A DNA stretch of 64,000 nucleotides from Hyphomicrobium sp. MC1 (GTDB lineage: Bacteria > Pseudomonadota > Alphaproteobacteria > Rhizobiales > Hyphomicrobiaceae): NCBI RefSeq assembly GCF_000253295.1, contig NC_015717.1:682001-746000 (forward strand), read 5' to 3'. Shown in pieces: positions 33,475 through 42,677 of the stretch. Within the stretch, counting starts at the first letter, position 1. Each line of letters begins with the position of its first letter. The notes beneath the pieces are model-generated. The model had not been told where the DNA came from. It did no database searches and worked only from the letters and a program-made list of their open reading frames with translations. Both the position numbers and the translations under genes were made by a program.

Positions 33475-36400
33475 CGTCGTCTGTTTTGCGGCAACGATCT
33501 CCTTGGCAAGCGCAAGGCTGGCGACATAATCGGGCTTGCCGGTGCCTAACAGTGGGATCTTGCTGACAACGAGAATTTCCGCCGGGACCATCAGCTCCGT
33601 CGTACCTTTCTGGCGAGCGAATTTCTGGAAATCTTCGCGCTTACATTTGGCGTCGGTTGTCAGCAGCACAAGGCGTTCGCCTTTGCGCTGATCGGGAAGC
33701 GCGACGACAACGGTCGTCTGTTGCGGCCAGAGTTCCGCGGCGAGCGCCTCGACGGCAGACAGCGAAATCATCTCGCCGCCGACCTTGGCGAAGCGCTTGG
33801 CGCGGCCCTTGATGAAGATGAAGCCCTGTGCGTCGATCTCGACGATGTCGCCGGTGTCATGCCAGCCTTCGGCCGGCGGTTCGAGGATACCGGGATTTTC
33901 CGCGCGATAATAGCCGAGCATGACGTTCGGGCCGCGGACGTAGAGGCGGCCGCCTTGCTCGATGCCGGGCACGGCTTCGAGCTTGTAGTCCATCAGTGGT
34001 GACATGCGCCCAACGCTGTGCGCCTTGTTCGCAAGTGGGGTGTTGAGCGCGAGGACAGGCGCAGTCTCGGTGACGCCGTAGCCTTCGAGAATGCGTACGC
34101 CGAAGCGGTCCATGTAAAGCTGGCGCGTGCGGTCCTTGATGGCTTCGGCACCGGCGACGACCAAGCGTACGCGGGCGAAGTCGTAAGGGTGGGCGACGCG
34201 GGCGTAGCCTGTCAGGAACGTATCGGTGCCGAACATGATCGTCGCGTTCGACTGATAGACGAGTTCCGGAATGATCCGATAGTGCAGAGGCGTTGGATAA
34301 AGAAAGATCGGCACGCCAGCGACGAGCGGCATCAGCACGCCTGCCGTCAGCCCGAACGAATGGAAGACGGGAAGAGCGTTGAAGACCTTATCGGTGCCAT
34401 TGCATGCGACCCGCGTCAGTGTCTGTGCGCAGTTCGCGAGCAGATTGCGATGCGAAAGCACGACGCCCTTCGGCGTGCCTTCGGAGCCCGACGTGAACAG
34501 AATGGCGGCCGGAGCGTTGTAATCGACCGCCACCTGCGGGCGGGTGCCCTGCATCAGGCCCTTGACCTTGTCGGCGAAGGTGATCGTCGGGCGAATGTCT
34601 TCGAGATAAACGACGCGCACGACGCCTTCGAGAGCTTTGATCAGCGGTTCGAGATGTCCCTTTTCGACGAACACGCGCGACGTCAGAACGATGTCGACCT
34701 TCGCAGCCTTGCACGCCGAGACGACGTTTGCCGGGCCCGCAGAGAAGTTCAGCATCGCAGGGACGCGGCCGATCGTCTGCAGCGCGAAGAACGTGACGAC
34801 GACGCCAGCCGAGTTCGGTAACAGGACGCCGACGGATGATCCGACGGGCGGCAGCATTGGCGCGATCTTGGCGCCCAGCACCTGTGCGCCGACAATCAGC
34901 TTTTTGTACGTGAGCTTGGTGCCGAGTGGATCTTCGATGGCGGCCTTGCCGGTGTCGCGGGTCTGATGGGCCAACACGAGTGCTTCGAATAGCGTCTGGT
35001 CGATCGGCGTCGTCAGCACGGCGGTGTCGGTCATGATGTCTTGCAGGGCCGCTCCCGCTGCCTGACGTCGGGCTTTGCCACGAAGGACCGGATCGATCTT
35101 GAGCCAGACGGGTGGCAGGATCGTCACCGTCGTTTTCGGGAACCAAGCTTTGCGTGTTTGCGCTTTGCTGAGGTAGCCGAAGTGCGAGCGTTCGAGACCA
35201 TCGATGCGCACAGGGATAATCGGCGCGTCGGCCTTGTCGGCAATCATGGCGGTGCCGTCGTAGACCTTCATCAGGCCGCCGGTGACGGTCAGGCGACCTT
35301 CCGGAAAGATGACGATGGACGTTCCTTCTTTGACCGCGGTGATGAGGCCGCGCATGCCGAGCGGGCGTGTCGGGTCAATGGTGTAGAAACGCGTGAGCTT
35401 CAGGAACGGCTTTGCCCACCATGTTTGCGCAATCATCGTGTCAACGGCATAGGCCGTGTGCGACGGCACCAAGGCGTGCATGAGACCCGCATCGAGCAGG
35501 CTGACGTGGTTTGGCGCGATGATCGCGCGCTCGCCGGCCTTGGGAAGGTTTTCGCGGCCATGCACCTCGAGTCCAAAGAACGTCTTGAACAGGAACAGGC
35601 TGACGTCTTTCACCCCCTCGGCGCCCCACGCGCGGAGGACGAGCGCAACCACGACGATGTTGGCGAGGCCGAGGCCCGCATAAAGCGTGGCGACGGAAAT
35701 TTTTTCGAACTGCAGAGCGGCGATCAGTAGGCCGACGACGGTCATAAACGCAGCCGAGAGGACGTTGCAGCCCGCGATGACGCGCGAGCGGTGATCGACC
35801 GGCGACCAAGCCTGCACCGCGGCAAACGCGGGCACGATGTAGAAGCCGCCCGCGATCGCGATGCCTGCGAGATCGATAAGCATGTGGAGTCCGCCGAGCG
35901 TCGTGAGCACGTCCCACGGCGTCATTGGCGTCGCGGCGGGCTGTGTTCTTGAAGCGAGCCAGGCGAGATCAAGCAGGAAAATGCCCATGAGCAGAGCGCC
36001 GATCGGAACGAGGGCGAGGTTCGGGCGGTTGGAGCTGGCGCGGGCGGCGACGACCGATCCGAAAGCGACGCCGACTGCGAATGTGAAAAGCGCCAACGTG
36101 TAAACGGAGGGGGCGCCGTTCAGCACCTGTGGAACGAGATTCTGCAACAGCGCGAGGACGCCTGCGCCGACGAGCCAGAACCATGAGGTGATCAGTGCGC
36201 CTTGCCAGATTCGTTTGTCGCTGCGCAGATCTTTCAGCAACGTGATTGTCGAGGTTGCGATGTTTCTGTCGATCTTGAGATCGGGCACGGATGACGGCGC
36301 GGGCGGGATCTGGCGTGCGGACAGCCAGCCCAGAACCGAAATGCAGATGATGGCGCAGGAGACCGCGATCAACTCGGCGTGGCTGCCGGAGGCGAAGTTG

Positions 36401-36876
36401 CCTCCGACGGTGCCGATCAAAATGGCGATAAACGTTGCGCCTTCGATCAAGGCGTTGCCAGATGGCAATTCCTTCACTTCGAGGTGTGATGGCAGCAGGC
36501 CGTATTTCACCGGGCCGAAAAAGGCGCTCAGGGTGCCGAACAGGATCAGCGCAACGAACAGCAATGGCACGGACGGGATCAGGAAGCCCGCGGCGGCAGC
36601 GACCGCAATTGGAATTTCGATCAACCGGACGCGCGCGGCGACTTTAGCCTTATCGAACTTGTCGGCCAGCTGGCCCGCGAGTGCAGAAAAGAGGAAGAAC
36701 GGCAGCACGAGCGCGGCGCCTGCCAGTGTGCCCAACGCCGCGCCATTCTCCATCGCCAGCTTGTAGACGACGAGCATGGCCAACGCGTTCTTGAGCAGAT
36801 TGTCGTTGAGCGCCGCCAGCAGCTGGCTCCAGAACAGCGGAGCGAAACGGCGCGACGACAACAGGCGGGCGAACAT
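33433..36876 (-). CDS. aas: Fused LplT-like MFS transporter / PlsC acyltransferase / acyl-ACP synthetase
   Basis: A 1147-residue three-part protein. Residues about 1-430 form an MFS transporter of the lysophospholipid-flippase (LplT) type. Residues about 435-620 form a PlsC acyltransferase with H-x4-D (His457 in NHVSLLD) and FPEGRLT. Residues about 640-1120 form an AMP-binding acyl-ACP synthetase with LFTSGSEGTPKG near 793. This fusion, seen in many proteobacteria, imports 2-lysophosphatidylethanolamine and re-acylates it. The frame is open 46 codons upstream, but the ATG at 36876 follows AAGGAC and begins the MFS domain (MFARLLSSRRFAPLFWSQ). Confidence 0.92.
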   Translation of the reverse strand: MFARLLSSRRFAPLFWSQLLAALNDNLLKNALAMLVVYKLAMENGAALGTLAGAALVLPFFLFSALAGQLADKFDKAKVAARVRLIEIPIAVAAAAGFLIPSVPLLFVALILFGTLSAFFGPVKYGLLPSHLEVKELPSGNALIEGATFIAILIGTVGGNFASGSHAELIAVSCAIICISVLGWLSARQIPPAPSSVPDLKIDRNIATSTITLLKDLRSDKRIWQGALITSWFWLVGAGVLALLQNLVPQVLNGAPSVYTLALFTFAVGVAFGSVVAARASSNRPNLALVPIGALLMGIFLLDLAWLASRTQPAATPMTPWDVLTTLGGLHMLIDLAGIAIAGGFYIVPAFAAVQAWSPVDHRSRVIAGCNVLSAAFMTVVGLLIAALQFEKISVATLYAGLGLANIVVVALVLRAWGAEGVKDVSLFLFKTFFGLEVHGRENLPKAGERAIIAPNHVSLLDAGLMHALVPSHTAYAVDTMIAQTWWAKPFLKLTRFYTIDPTRPLGMRGLITAVKEGTSIVIFPEGRLTVTGGLMKVYDGTAMIADKADAPIIPVRIDGLERSHFGYLSKAQTRKAWFPKTTVTILPPVWLKIDPVLRGKARRQAAGAALQDIMTDTAVLTTPIDQTLFEALVLAHQTRDTGKAAIEDPLGTKLTYKKLIVGAQVLGAKIAPMLPPVGSSVGVLLPNSAGVVVTFFALQTIGRVPAMLNFSAGPANVVSACKAAKVDIVLTSRVFVEKGHLEPLIKALEGVVRVVYLEDIRPTITFADKVKGLMQGTRPQVAVDYNAPAAILFTSGSEGTPKGVVLSHRNLLANCAQTLTRVACNGTDKVFNALPVFHSFGLTAGVLMPLVAGVPIFLYPTPLHYRIIPELVYQSNATIMFGTDTFLTGYARVAHPYDFARVRLVVAGAEAIKDRTRQLYMDRFGVRILEGYGVTETAPVLALNTPLANKAHSVGRMSPLMDYKLEAVPGIEQGGRLYVRGPNVMLGYYRAENPGILEPPAEGWHDTGDIVEIDAQGFIFIKGRAKRFAKVGGEMISLSAVEALAAELWPQQTTVVVALPDQRKGERLVLLTTDAKCKREDFQKFARQKGTTELMVPAEILVVSKIPLLGTGKPDYVASLALAKEIVAAKQTTSGGAEQKPLTPAV

Positions 36877-37043
36877 GTGCGGCGGTCCTTGTCCTGCGAA
36901 GCGGAGAGATGGAAGGGAGCAATGCGGCGGATTGGCGGGACCTTTTTGATCGATTTTGACGATATGAGGTAAAAAATCGGCATGCTCTCTGGTAAACGAT
37001 GTTGAAATTCCCATGTCCGGCGATCAGGTCAGAAGATAGGGCG

Positions 37044-37262
37044 ATGGTACAACACGAGGCCAGGATCGAACTGGTCGTCAACGGCCGAAAAACCGAAAGC
37101 GTGGCCCGTACGCTCGCAGCTCTGATCGAAGAGCAAGGGCTTGCCGGTGCCAAAGTCGCGACCGCGCTTAATGGCCAGTTCGTGCCCGAGGCGCGGCGTG
37201 CTACGACGGCGCTCGACGGCGGCGATCGGGTTGAGATCGTTTCCGCGCGCCAAGGTGGTTAG
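37044..37262 (+). CDS. thiS: Sulfur carrier protein ThiS
   Basis: A 72-residue ubiquitin-like protein ending in the required Gly-Gly (VSARQGG). The core IELVVNGRKTESVARTLAAL and ATALNGQFVPEARR fit ThiS. Its C-terminal thiocarboxylate donates sulfur for the thiazole ring. An upstream in-frame ATG at 36999 would add 15 unrelated residues and is rejected. thiG follows 33 bases later. Confidence 0.9.
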   Translation: MVQHEARIELVVNGRKTESVARTLAALIEEQGLAGAKVATALNGQFVPEARRATTALDGGDRVEIVSARQGG

Positions 37263-37295
37263 ATCTGGGCGGCTAGATGAGGCCTTTGGGTCGAT

Positions 37296-38111
37296 ATGAA
37301 CATTCGTGACGACAAGCTGCACACGGCGCAGAGCCTTTTGATCTACGGCGAGACGGTTGCATCGCGGCTTTTGCTTGGGACAGCAGGCTATCCGTCTCCA
37401 GCGATCCTGAAAGGTGCGGTTACGGCTTCGGCCGCGAGCGTCGTGACGGTGTCGCTGCGTCGCGAGGCGGCCGGCGGTAAGCTCGGTGAGCGGTTTCTCG
37501 AAATCATTCGCGACCTCGGCGTGCGCGTGCTGCCGAATACGGCCGGGTGCCGGACGGCGGGCGAGGCGATCACGACTGCGCAAATGGCGCGCGAGCTGTT
37601 CGACACGAATTGGATCAAGCTCGAAGTGATCGCGAACGACGACACGTTGCAGCCCGACGTCTTCGGATTGGTCGAGGCGGCGGGTGTGCTGACGCGCGAC
37701 GGCTTCAAAGTGCTTCCGTATACGACGGAAGATCTTTCAGTTGCCGAGCGGCTGCAGCGCGCAGGATGCGAAGTCATCATGCCGTGGGGCGCGCCGATCG
37801 GCAGCGGACGCGGTTTGGCCAATGCTCCAGCGCTAAAGAGTTTGCGGGCTTATTTCCCTGACGTCACGCTCGTCGTCGATGCGGGTATCGGCGCGCCGTC
37901 GCACGCGGCATTAGCGATGGAGCTAGGCTACGACGCGGTGCTGCTCAATACGGCAGTCGCCAAGGCTGCCGATCCGGTGCGCATGGCGGCCGCTTTCGCA
38001 GCTGCGATTCAGGCGGGACGATTGGGATACGAAGCTGGTCTCATTCCGGCGCGTGATATGGCCGTGCCCTCAACGCCCGTCGCAGGCACGCCGTTTTTCG
38101 ATCTCGATTGA
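37296..38111 (+). CDS. thiG: Thiazole synthase
   Basis: A 271-residue TIM-barrel enzyme. The Schiff-base lysine is Lys108 in TNWIKLEVI, with MPWGAPIGSGRGLAN and VDAGIGAPSHAALAMELG as the phosphate-site motifs and AVAKAADPVRMA near the end. It makes the thiazole phosphate from DXP, ThiS-thiocarboxylate and dehydroglycine. It lies between thiS and thiE. No thiC or TPP riboswitch was found near it. Confidence 0.94.
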   Translation: MNIRDDKLHTAQSLLIYGETVASRLLLGTAGYPSPAILKGAVTASAASVVTVSLRREAAGGKLGERFLEIIRDLGVRVLPNTAGCRTAGEAITTAQMARELFDTNWIKLEVIANDDTLQPDVFGLVEAAGVLTRDGFKVLPYTTEDLSVAERLQRAGCEVIMPWGAPIGSGRGLANAPALKSLRAYFPDVTLVVDAGIGAPSHAALAMELGYDAVLLNTAVAKAADPVRMAAAFAAAIQAGRLGYEAGLIPARDMAVPSTPVAGTPFFDLD

Positions 38112-38139
38112 GTAGCGGCGGTATCAGAGTTTTCTGCAG

Positions 38140-38742
38140 ATGATCCTCGATCGCTTTTATCCCATCGTGCCGGATGTCGGCTGGCTTGAGCGCATCGTGC
38201 CGCTCGGTGTGACGTTCGTGCAGCTTCGGATCAAGGACGCGTCAGCAGCGGATATTGCGGCGCAAGCCAAACGTGCCAATGCGTTTTGCAAGGAGCGTAG
38301 CTGTACGCTTGTGCTCAACGACTATTGGGAAGCAGCGCTGGACGCGGGCGTCGGTTTTATCCATTTAGGACAGGACGATCTGCGCGACGCTGACCTCGAA
38401 GCCATCAAGCTTGCGGGGATCAAGCTCGGGATCTCGACGCACGATATTGTCGAACTCGATAACGCGCTGGCGGCCGAACCTGATTATGTGGCGCTCGGGC
38501 CGATCTATGAAACGAAGCTGAAGGCGATGGCTTGGGCTCCGCAAGGGCTTGATAAAATTAAGGAATGGCGGCGGAGGATCGGTGCATTGCCGCTCGTTGC
38601 AATCGGAGGTTTGACTCCGGAGCGCGCCGCCGGAGTATTAGAAGCCGGCGCCGACAGCCTTGCTGTGATTACGGATTTCTTTACAGCGCCGGATCCAGAG
38701 GCGCGGATCAAACTCTGGTTGCGACAGTTGCAAACTCGATAG
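38140..38742 (+). CDS. thiE: Thiamine-phosphate synthase
   Basis: A 200-residue TIM-barrel protein: TFVQLRIKDASAADIAAQAK near residue 28, LVLNDYWEAALDAGVGFIHLGQDDL in parts, a short YVALGPIYETKLK and LVAIGGLTPERAAGVLEAGADSLAV in parts. It joins the thiazole and pyrimidine phosphates. It is somewhat short but has all major motifs. It follows thiG by 28 bases. Confidence 0.92.
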   Translation: MILDRFYPIVPDVGWLERIVPLGVTFVQLRIKDASAADIAAQAKRANAFCKERSCTLVLNDYWEAALDAGVGFIHLGQDDLRDADLEAIKLAGIKLGISTHDIVELDNALAAEPDYVALGPIYETKLKAMAWAPQGLDKIKEWRRRIGALPLVAIGGLTPERAAGVLEAGADSLAVITDFFTAPDPEARIKLWLRQLQTR

Positions 38743-38863
38743 ACGGGCGAATTTCGTGTTAACCAGGACCTTGTCAGCGCACTCGTTTATGACAGTTTTG
38801 TGTGGTTCGAATTTACGCTAACGATTTCCCCGTCCTCGCCCGAGTTCAGAGCCGTTTCTGCGT

Positions 38864-39916
38864 ATGCCGTATCGCTTCAAAACCCATGAGCCTGTTGAAA
38901 AAGGCTTTCGCCGGATTGCGCGCGAGCAGTTGGACGCCGCCTTGGCTGAACTCGCTGGGGTGGCTGTCGGACCTAAAAACGTCCACGAGTGCCGTAAGTC
39001 GCTGAAGCGGTTGCGCTCGCTCGTGCGGTTATCTGCCGATGCCATCGGCGACGATAAGGCTCGGCAGCGGAATAAGGCGCTGGGTGAGATTGCCAGACTG
39101 CTGTCAGCGCGCCGCGACCGCACCGTCATGCTGGAAACAATCAGCAAACTTTCGAACGATGTTGCGAATGCTGCGGCGTCGCTTGCGCCGCTGAAGTTGG
39201 CGCTGACGGCCGAGACGCCAGACGAGCCGGAAACGCTTGATCCCGATATTGCGCGCAGGGCGCAGCATCTGTTGGAGCGCGAAGCCGCAAAGTTCGCGAA
39301 GATGCCTTTCGGCAAGCGTGGCTTTGCTGCGCTCTCCCGGGGGCTTACGGAAAGCTATCGCAAAGGACGCAAGGCATCGAAGTATGCCTACGAAGAACCG
39401 ACCGACGAGAATTTTCACGATCTGCGCAAGGCGGTGCAATGGCATTGGCGGCAGATGTCGCTTTTGTCGAAGGCGTGGCCCGATGAATTTGCCGTCAGGG
39501 CGCACGCGGCACGCGAACTTTCGCAGTTGCTCGGCGACGACCATGATCTGGCAGTACTGATTGCAGCGGCGGGCAAGTCTCCAGCGATGACCGATGAGCA
39601 GAAAGATGCTGCAGTAACTCTCTGTCGGCAGCAGCAGCAACTCTTGCGCGCCACAGCGGAATATCGCGCCAAACGACTCTTTGCCGAGAAGTCTGACGCT
39701 TTCGTTGGCCGCGTAGCATCCTATTGGCGCTGCAGCCGTTCGATCGATCCGCAGCTTGAAGTCCAGCCTGCGTCGGGCCAAGTAGGTGCTCAGGACGAAG
39801 CCGCGCCGGTTGCGGCGAAAGTCCGGGATCCGGCACCGGAACTACGGCCCGCTCCGGCAAAGCCGAGAATGGCCGCGAAAGACGAGACGCGTGCTCCGTC
39901 GCAGCGCCGGGCCTGA
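38864..39916 (+). CDS. CHAD-domain protein
   Basis: A 350-residue helical protein. The CHAD pattern of conserved histidines is present: VHECRKSLKRLRSLVRL (about 41-57) and FHDLRKAVQWHWRQMSLLS (about 186-204), with a LGDDHDLAVL motif near 224. CHAD proteins bind polyphosphate granules. The last 75 residues are Ala/Pro/Lys-rich and probably disordered. No CYTH partner domain is present. It is followed by hemH 40 bases later. Confidence 0.85.
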   Translation: MPYRFKTHEPVEKGFRRIAREQLDAALAELAGVAVGPKNVHECRKSLKRLRSLVRLSADAIGDDKARQRNKALGEIARLLSARRDRTVMLETISKLSNDVANAAASLAPLKLALTAETPDEPETLDPDIARRAQHLLEREAAKFAKMPFGKRGFAALSRGLTESYRKGRKASKYAYEEPTDENFHDLRKAVQWHWRQMSLLSKAWPDEFAVRAHAARELSQLLGDDHDLAVLIAAAGKSPAMTDEQKDAAVTLCRQQQQLLRATAEYRAKRLFAEKSDAFVGRVASYWRCSRSIDPQLEVQPASGQVGAQDEAAPVAAKVRDPAPELRPAPAKPRMAAKDETRAPSQRRA

Positions 39917-39956
39917 TCCGGTCGGATCACAATAAATGCCGGCGTTGGGAGAGCGA

Positions 39957-41018
39957 ATGAACGAGGTTCCGAAACAAGGTGATTTCGACAGTGAACGGAC
40001 GGCGCTGCCGGGAGAGCATGCGCCTGTCGCGCTCGGGCGGATCGGCGTTCTGCTGCTCAACCTCGGCACGCCAGACGGTACGAGCTATTGGCCGATGCGG
40101 CGCTATCTCAAGGAGTTCCTCTCCGACGACCGAGTGATTGAGGAACCCAAATGGAAATGGTGGCCGATCCTCAACCTCATCATCCTCACGACCCGCCCGT
40201 CCCGCAAAGGTCGCGACTACGCGACGATCTGGAATAACGAAAAGAACGAAGGTCCGCTGAAGACGATCACGCGGAATCAGGCCGAACGGCTGGCGCAGCG
40301 GCTCGGCAACGATCCGCGTGTCATCGTCGATTGGGCGATGCGCTATGCCAATCCGACGACGGAAAGCCGGATCAGGGCGCTGAAGGAGCAAGGCTGCGAC
40401 CGCATTCTGCTGGTCCCGCTTTATCCGCAGTATTCCGCGGCGACGACGGCAACAGCGAACGATCAGGCCTTCCGGGCGCTGATGAAGATGCGTTGGCAGC
40501 CGGCGATCCGGACGTCGCCCAGCTATCACGATCATCCGGCTTATATCGGGGCTCTGGCGACGTCGATGCGTGCGGAGCTTTCGAAGCTCGATTTTGAGCC
40601 CGAGAAAATCATCGCAACATTTCACGGTATGCCGGAGAAGTATTTCGCGGCGGGCGATCCTTATCATTGCCAATGCCAGAAAACGTCGCGGCTTTTGCGT
40701 GAGAAATTGGGAATTCCGGAAAGCCGGTGGCTGACGACATTCCAATCGCGTTTCGGTACCGATCCCTGGCTGCAGCCCTATACTGACAAGACTGTCGAAG
40801 CATTGGCGAAATCGGGTGTGAAAAAGATCGCGCTCGTTGCGCCGGGCTTTTCTGCCGATTGTCTCGAAACGCTTGAGGAACTTGATCGCGAGAACCGGCA
40901 TATCTTCGAGTCGAACGGCGGAGAAAAATTCGCCTATTTGCCGGCTCTCAATGATAGTCCCGAAGGGGTGGACGTTATTGAAGTGGTCGTTCGGCGCGAA
41001 CTGGCGGGATGGCTTTAG
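39957..41018 (+). CDS. hemH: Ferrochelatase
   Basis: A 353-residue protein: GVLLLNLGTPDGTSYWPMRR near the start, VDWAMRYANPTTESRIRAL, LLVPLYPQYSAATTATA, the iron-site histidine His223 in ATFHGMPEKYF, and ALVAPGFSADCLETLEEL near the end. It inserts Fe(II) into protoporphyrin IX. A GGGAGAG site precedes the ATG at 39957, so the upstream ATG at 39936 is less likely. A terminator hairpin follows. Confidence 0.94.
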   Translation: MNEVPKQGDFDSERTALPGEHAPVALGRIGVLLLNLGTPDGTSYWPMRRYLKEFLSDDRVIEEPKWKWWPILNLIILTTRPSRKGRDYATIWNNEKNEGPLKTITRNQAERLAQRLGNDPRVIVDWAMRYANPTTESRIRALKEQGCDRILLVPLYPQYSAATTATANDQAFRALMKMRWQPAIRTSPSYHDHPAYIGALATSMRAELSKLDFEPEKIIATFHGMPEKYFAAGDPYHCQCQKTSRLLREKLGIPESRWLTTFQSRFGTDPWLQPYTDKTVEALAKSGVKKIALVAPGFSADCLETLEELDRENRHIFESNGGEKFAYLPALNDSPEGVDVIEVVVRRELAGWL

Positions 41019-41027
41019 ACACTGGAA

Positions 41028-41065
41028 AGTGGCCAATATTTCTTATTGGCCACTAATTCTTGTTC
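41028..41065 (+). terminator. Terminator hairpin after hemH
   Basis: AGTGGCCAATA pairs with TATTGGCCACT (11 bp, 5-base loop, 41028-41054), followed by AATTCTTGTTC. Confidence 0.8.
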
Positions 41066-41194
41066 AATTTCCTGCTTTTTACTGCCATATATCGATATAT
41101 TACCCAATATTTACCGAATGTTTGTTTCCGAGACTTAAACCTGACGCGCGAATTTCCCATTTTCATTTCGATTCGCTCGTGAGGGGAGGACGGC

Positions 41195-42175
41195 ATGTCC
41201 GATTTCGGCGGTTTCGGTTTTTTTGGCTTTATTCTTTTGGCGGCTGCGATCTGGGGGCTTTGGTCGACTGTCAAAATCGTTCCGCAGGGCTCGAACTTCA
41301 CGGTCGAGAACCTTGGCCGCTACACGCGGACGCTGGTTCCGGGAATGCATATTCTGATCCCCATCCTCGAAAAGGTGACGCACAGGCTGAACATGAAAGA
41401 ACAGGTGATGGATATTCCTAGTCAGGATGTCATCACCCGCGACAATGCGATGGTGACGGTTGACGGCGTCGCCTTCTACCAGATCCTGAATGCGGCTAAG
41501 GCGGCCTATGAGGTCGATAATCTCGAACATTCCATCGTCAACTTGACGATGACGAACATCCGTACAGTGATGGGTTCGATGGATCTCGACGAACTGTTGT
41601 CGAACCGCGATCAGATCAATCACCGGCTGCTGCAAGTCGTGGACGCCGCCACCGAAACGTGGGGCGTGAAGGTGACGCGCATCGAGATCAAGGACATCGC
41701 GCCGCCGCGAGATCTCGTCGACAGCATGGCCCGGCAGATGAAGGCCGAGCGCGAGAAGCGCGCGCAGATCCTTGAATCCGAAGGTCTTCGCCAGGCGGCC
41801 ATTCTGAAAGCCGAAGGCGAAAAGCAAGCCGTCGTTCTGGAAGCGGAGGGCCGACGCGAGGCTGCCTATCGTGATGCAGAAGCGCGCGAACGGTCGGCGG
41901 AAGCCGAAGCCAAGGCCACGAAAATGGTCTCCGACGCCATTGCGGGCGGAAACGTCCAGGCGATCAACTACTTCGTTGCAAACAATTATATGAAGGCGCT
42001 CGAAGCCTTGGCGAAGTCCCCGAACCAGAAGATCATTATGATGCCGCTGGAGGCATCGTCCGTCATCGGATCGCTCGGCGGTATTGCGCAGATTGCGGGC
42101 GAAGCGTTCGGCGGCGATGCTCCGAAGTCGTCGCCGTCGCGTACGCCGCGCTCCGGCTCGGTACCGACGACATAA
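41195..42175 (+). CDS. SPFH/stomatin-prohibitin family membrane protein
   Basis: A 326-residue protein: an N-terminal membrane helix (about 8-27), an SPFH domain (about 30-200, QGSNFTVENLGRYTRTLVPG and RIEIKDIAPPRDL), then a long charged coiled coil (AEREKRAQILESEGLRQAAI and similar). This is the QmcA/stomatin type that forms membrane microdomain complexes. Its partner NfeD lies 27 bases downstream, which is the standard pair. An AT-rich region (about 41085-41115) upstream may hold the promoter. Confidence 0.92.
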   Translation: MSDFGGFGFFGFILLAAAIWGLWSTVKIVPQGSNFTVENLGRYTRTLVPGMHILIPILEKVTHRLNMKEQVMDIPSQDVITRDNAMVTVDGVAFYQILNAAKAAYEVDNLEHSIVNLTMTNIRTVMGSMDLDELLSNRDQINHRLLQVVDAATETWGVKVTRIEIKDIAPPRDLVDSMARQMKAEREKRAQILESEGLRQAAILKAEGEKQAVVLEAEGRREAAYRDAEARERSAEAEAKATKMVSDAIAGGNVQAINYFVANNYMKALEALAKSPNQKIIMMPLEASSVIGSLGGIAQIAGEAFGGDAPKSSPSRTPRSGSVPTT

Positions 42176-42202
42176 GGCCAAGGCTTACTCGCAGAGGGAG
42201 CG

Positions 42203-42664
42203 ATGGCGTCAATGGAAAGTCTTTCGTCACTGATCGGACAATTCGGGGCTTGGCTCTGGTTCGCGCTGGCCGTCGTTCTGTTCATTATGGAGTCGATCGT
42301 TCCCGGCGTGCACTTCGTATGGTTCGGATTGTCGGCCTCAATCGTTGGCGTTATCGGCCTGACGACGCCGCTCGCCTGGGAGTGGCAGCTTATTGCGTTC
42401 GCGCTGATCGCCATGGCGGCAGTGTTCTGGGTTCGGCACAAGAGCCGTGAAGAGTCGGCGCATCCTGACGTTGCCGATCTCAACATTCGCGGCGCGCAGT
42501 ATATCGGCCGTATCGTGACGATTGAGGATGCGATCGTCAACGGACGCGGGAAGGTCCGGGTCGGCGACACCGTCTGGGTGGCGAAAGGCGAGGACGGCCC
42601 TAAGGGCGCGAATGTCAAAGTCACGGGCGCTGACGGCACGGTGCTCGTCGTTTCACGGGTTTGA
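42203..42664 (+). CDS. NfeD-family membrane protein
   Basis: A 153-residue protein with two or three transmembrane helices (about 12-35, 38-60 and 62-75) and a C-terminal OB-fold-like domain (about 90-150, VTIEDAIVNGRGKVRVGDTV in part). It is the short NfeD type without a protease domain and acts with the adjacent SPFH protein. Start preceded by GAGGGAG. Confidence 0.88.
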   Translation: MASMESLSSLIGQFGAWLWFALAVVLFIMESIVPGVHFVWFGLSASIVGVIGLTTPLAWEWQLIAFALIAMAAVFWVRHKSREESAHPDVADLNIRGAQYIGRIVTIEDAIVNGRGKVRVGDTVWVAKGEDGPKGANVKVTGADGTVLVVSRV

Positions 42665-42677
42665 TGCGCCGCGGTTC

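Noticed and set aside
36877..37043. TPP riboswitch before thiS
   Set aside because: The conserved CTGAGA and ACC..GAACCTG-like elements are not present here or before thiO.
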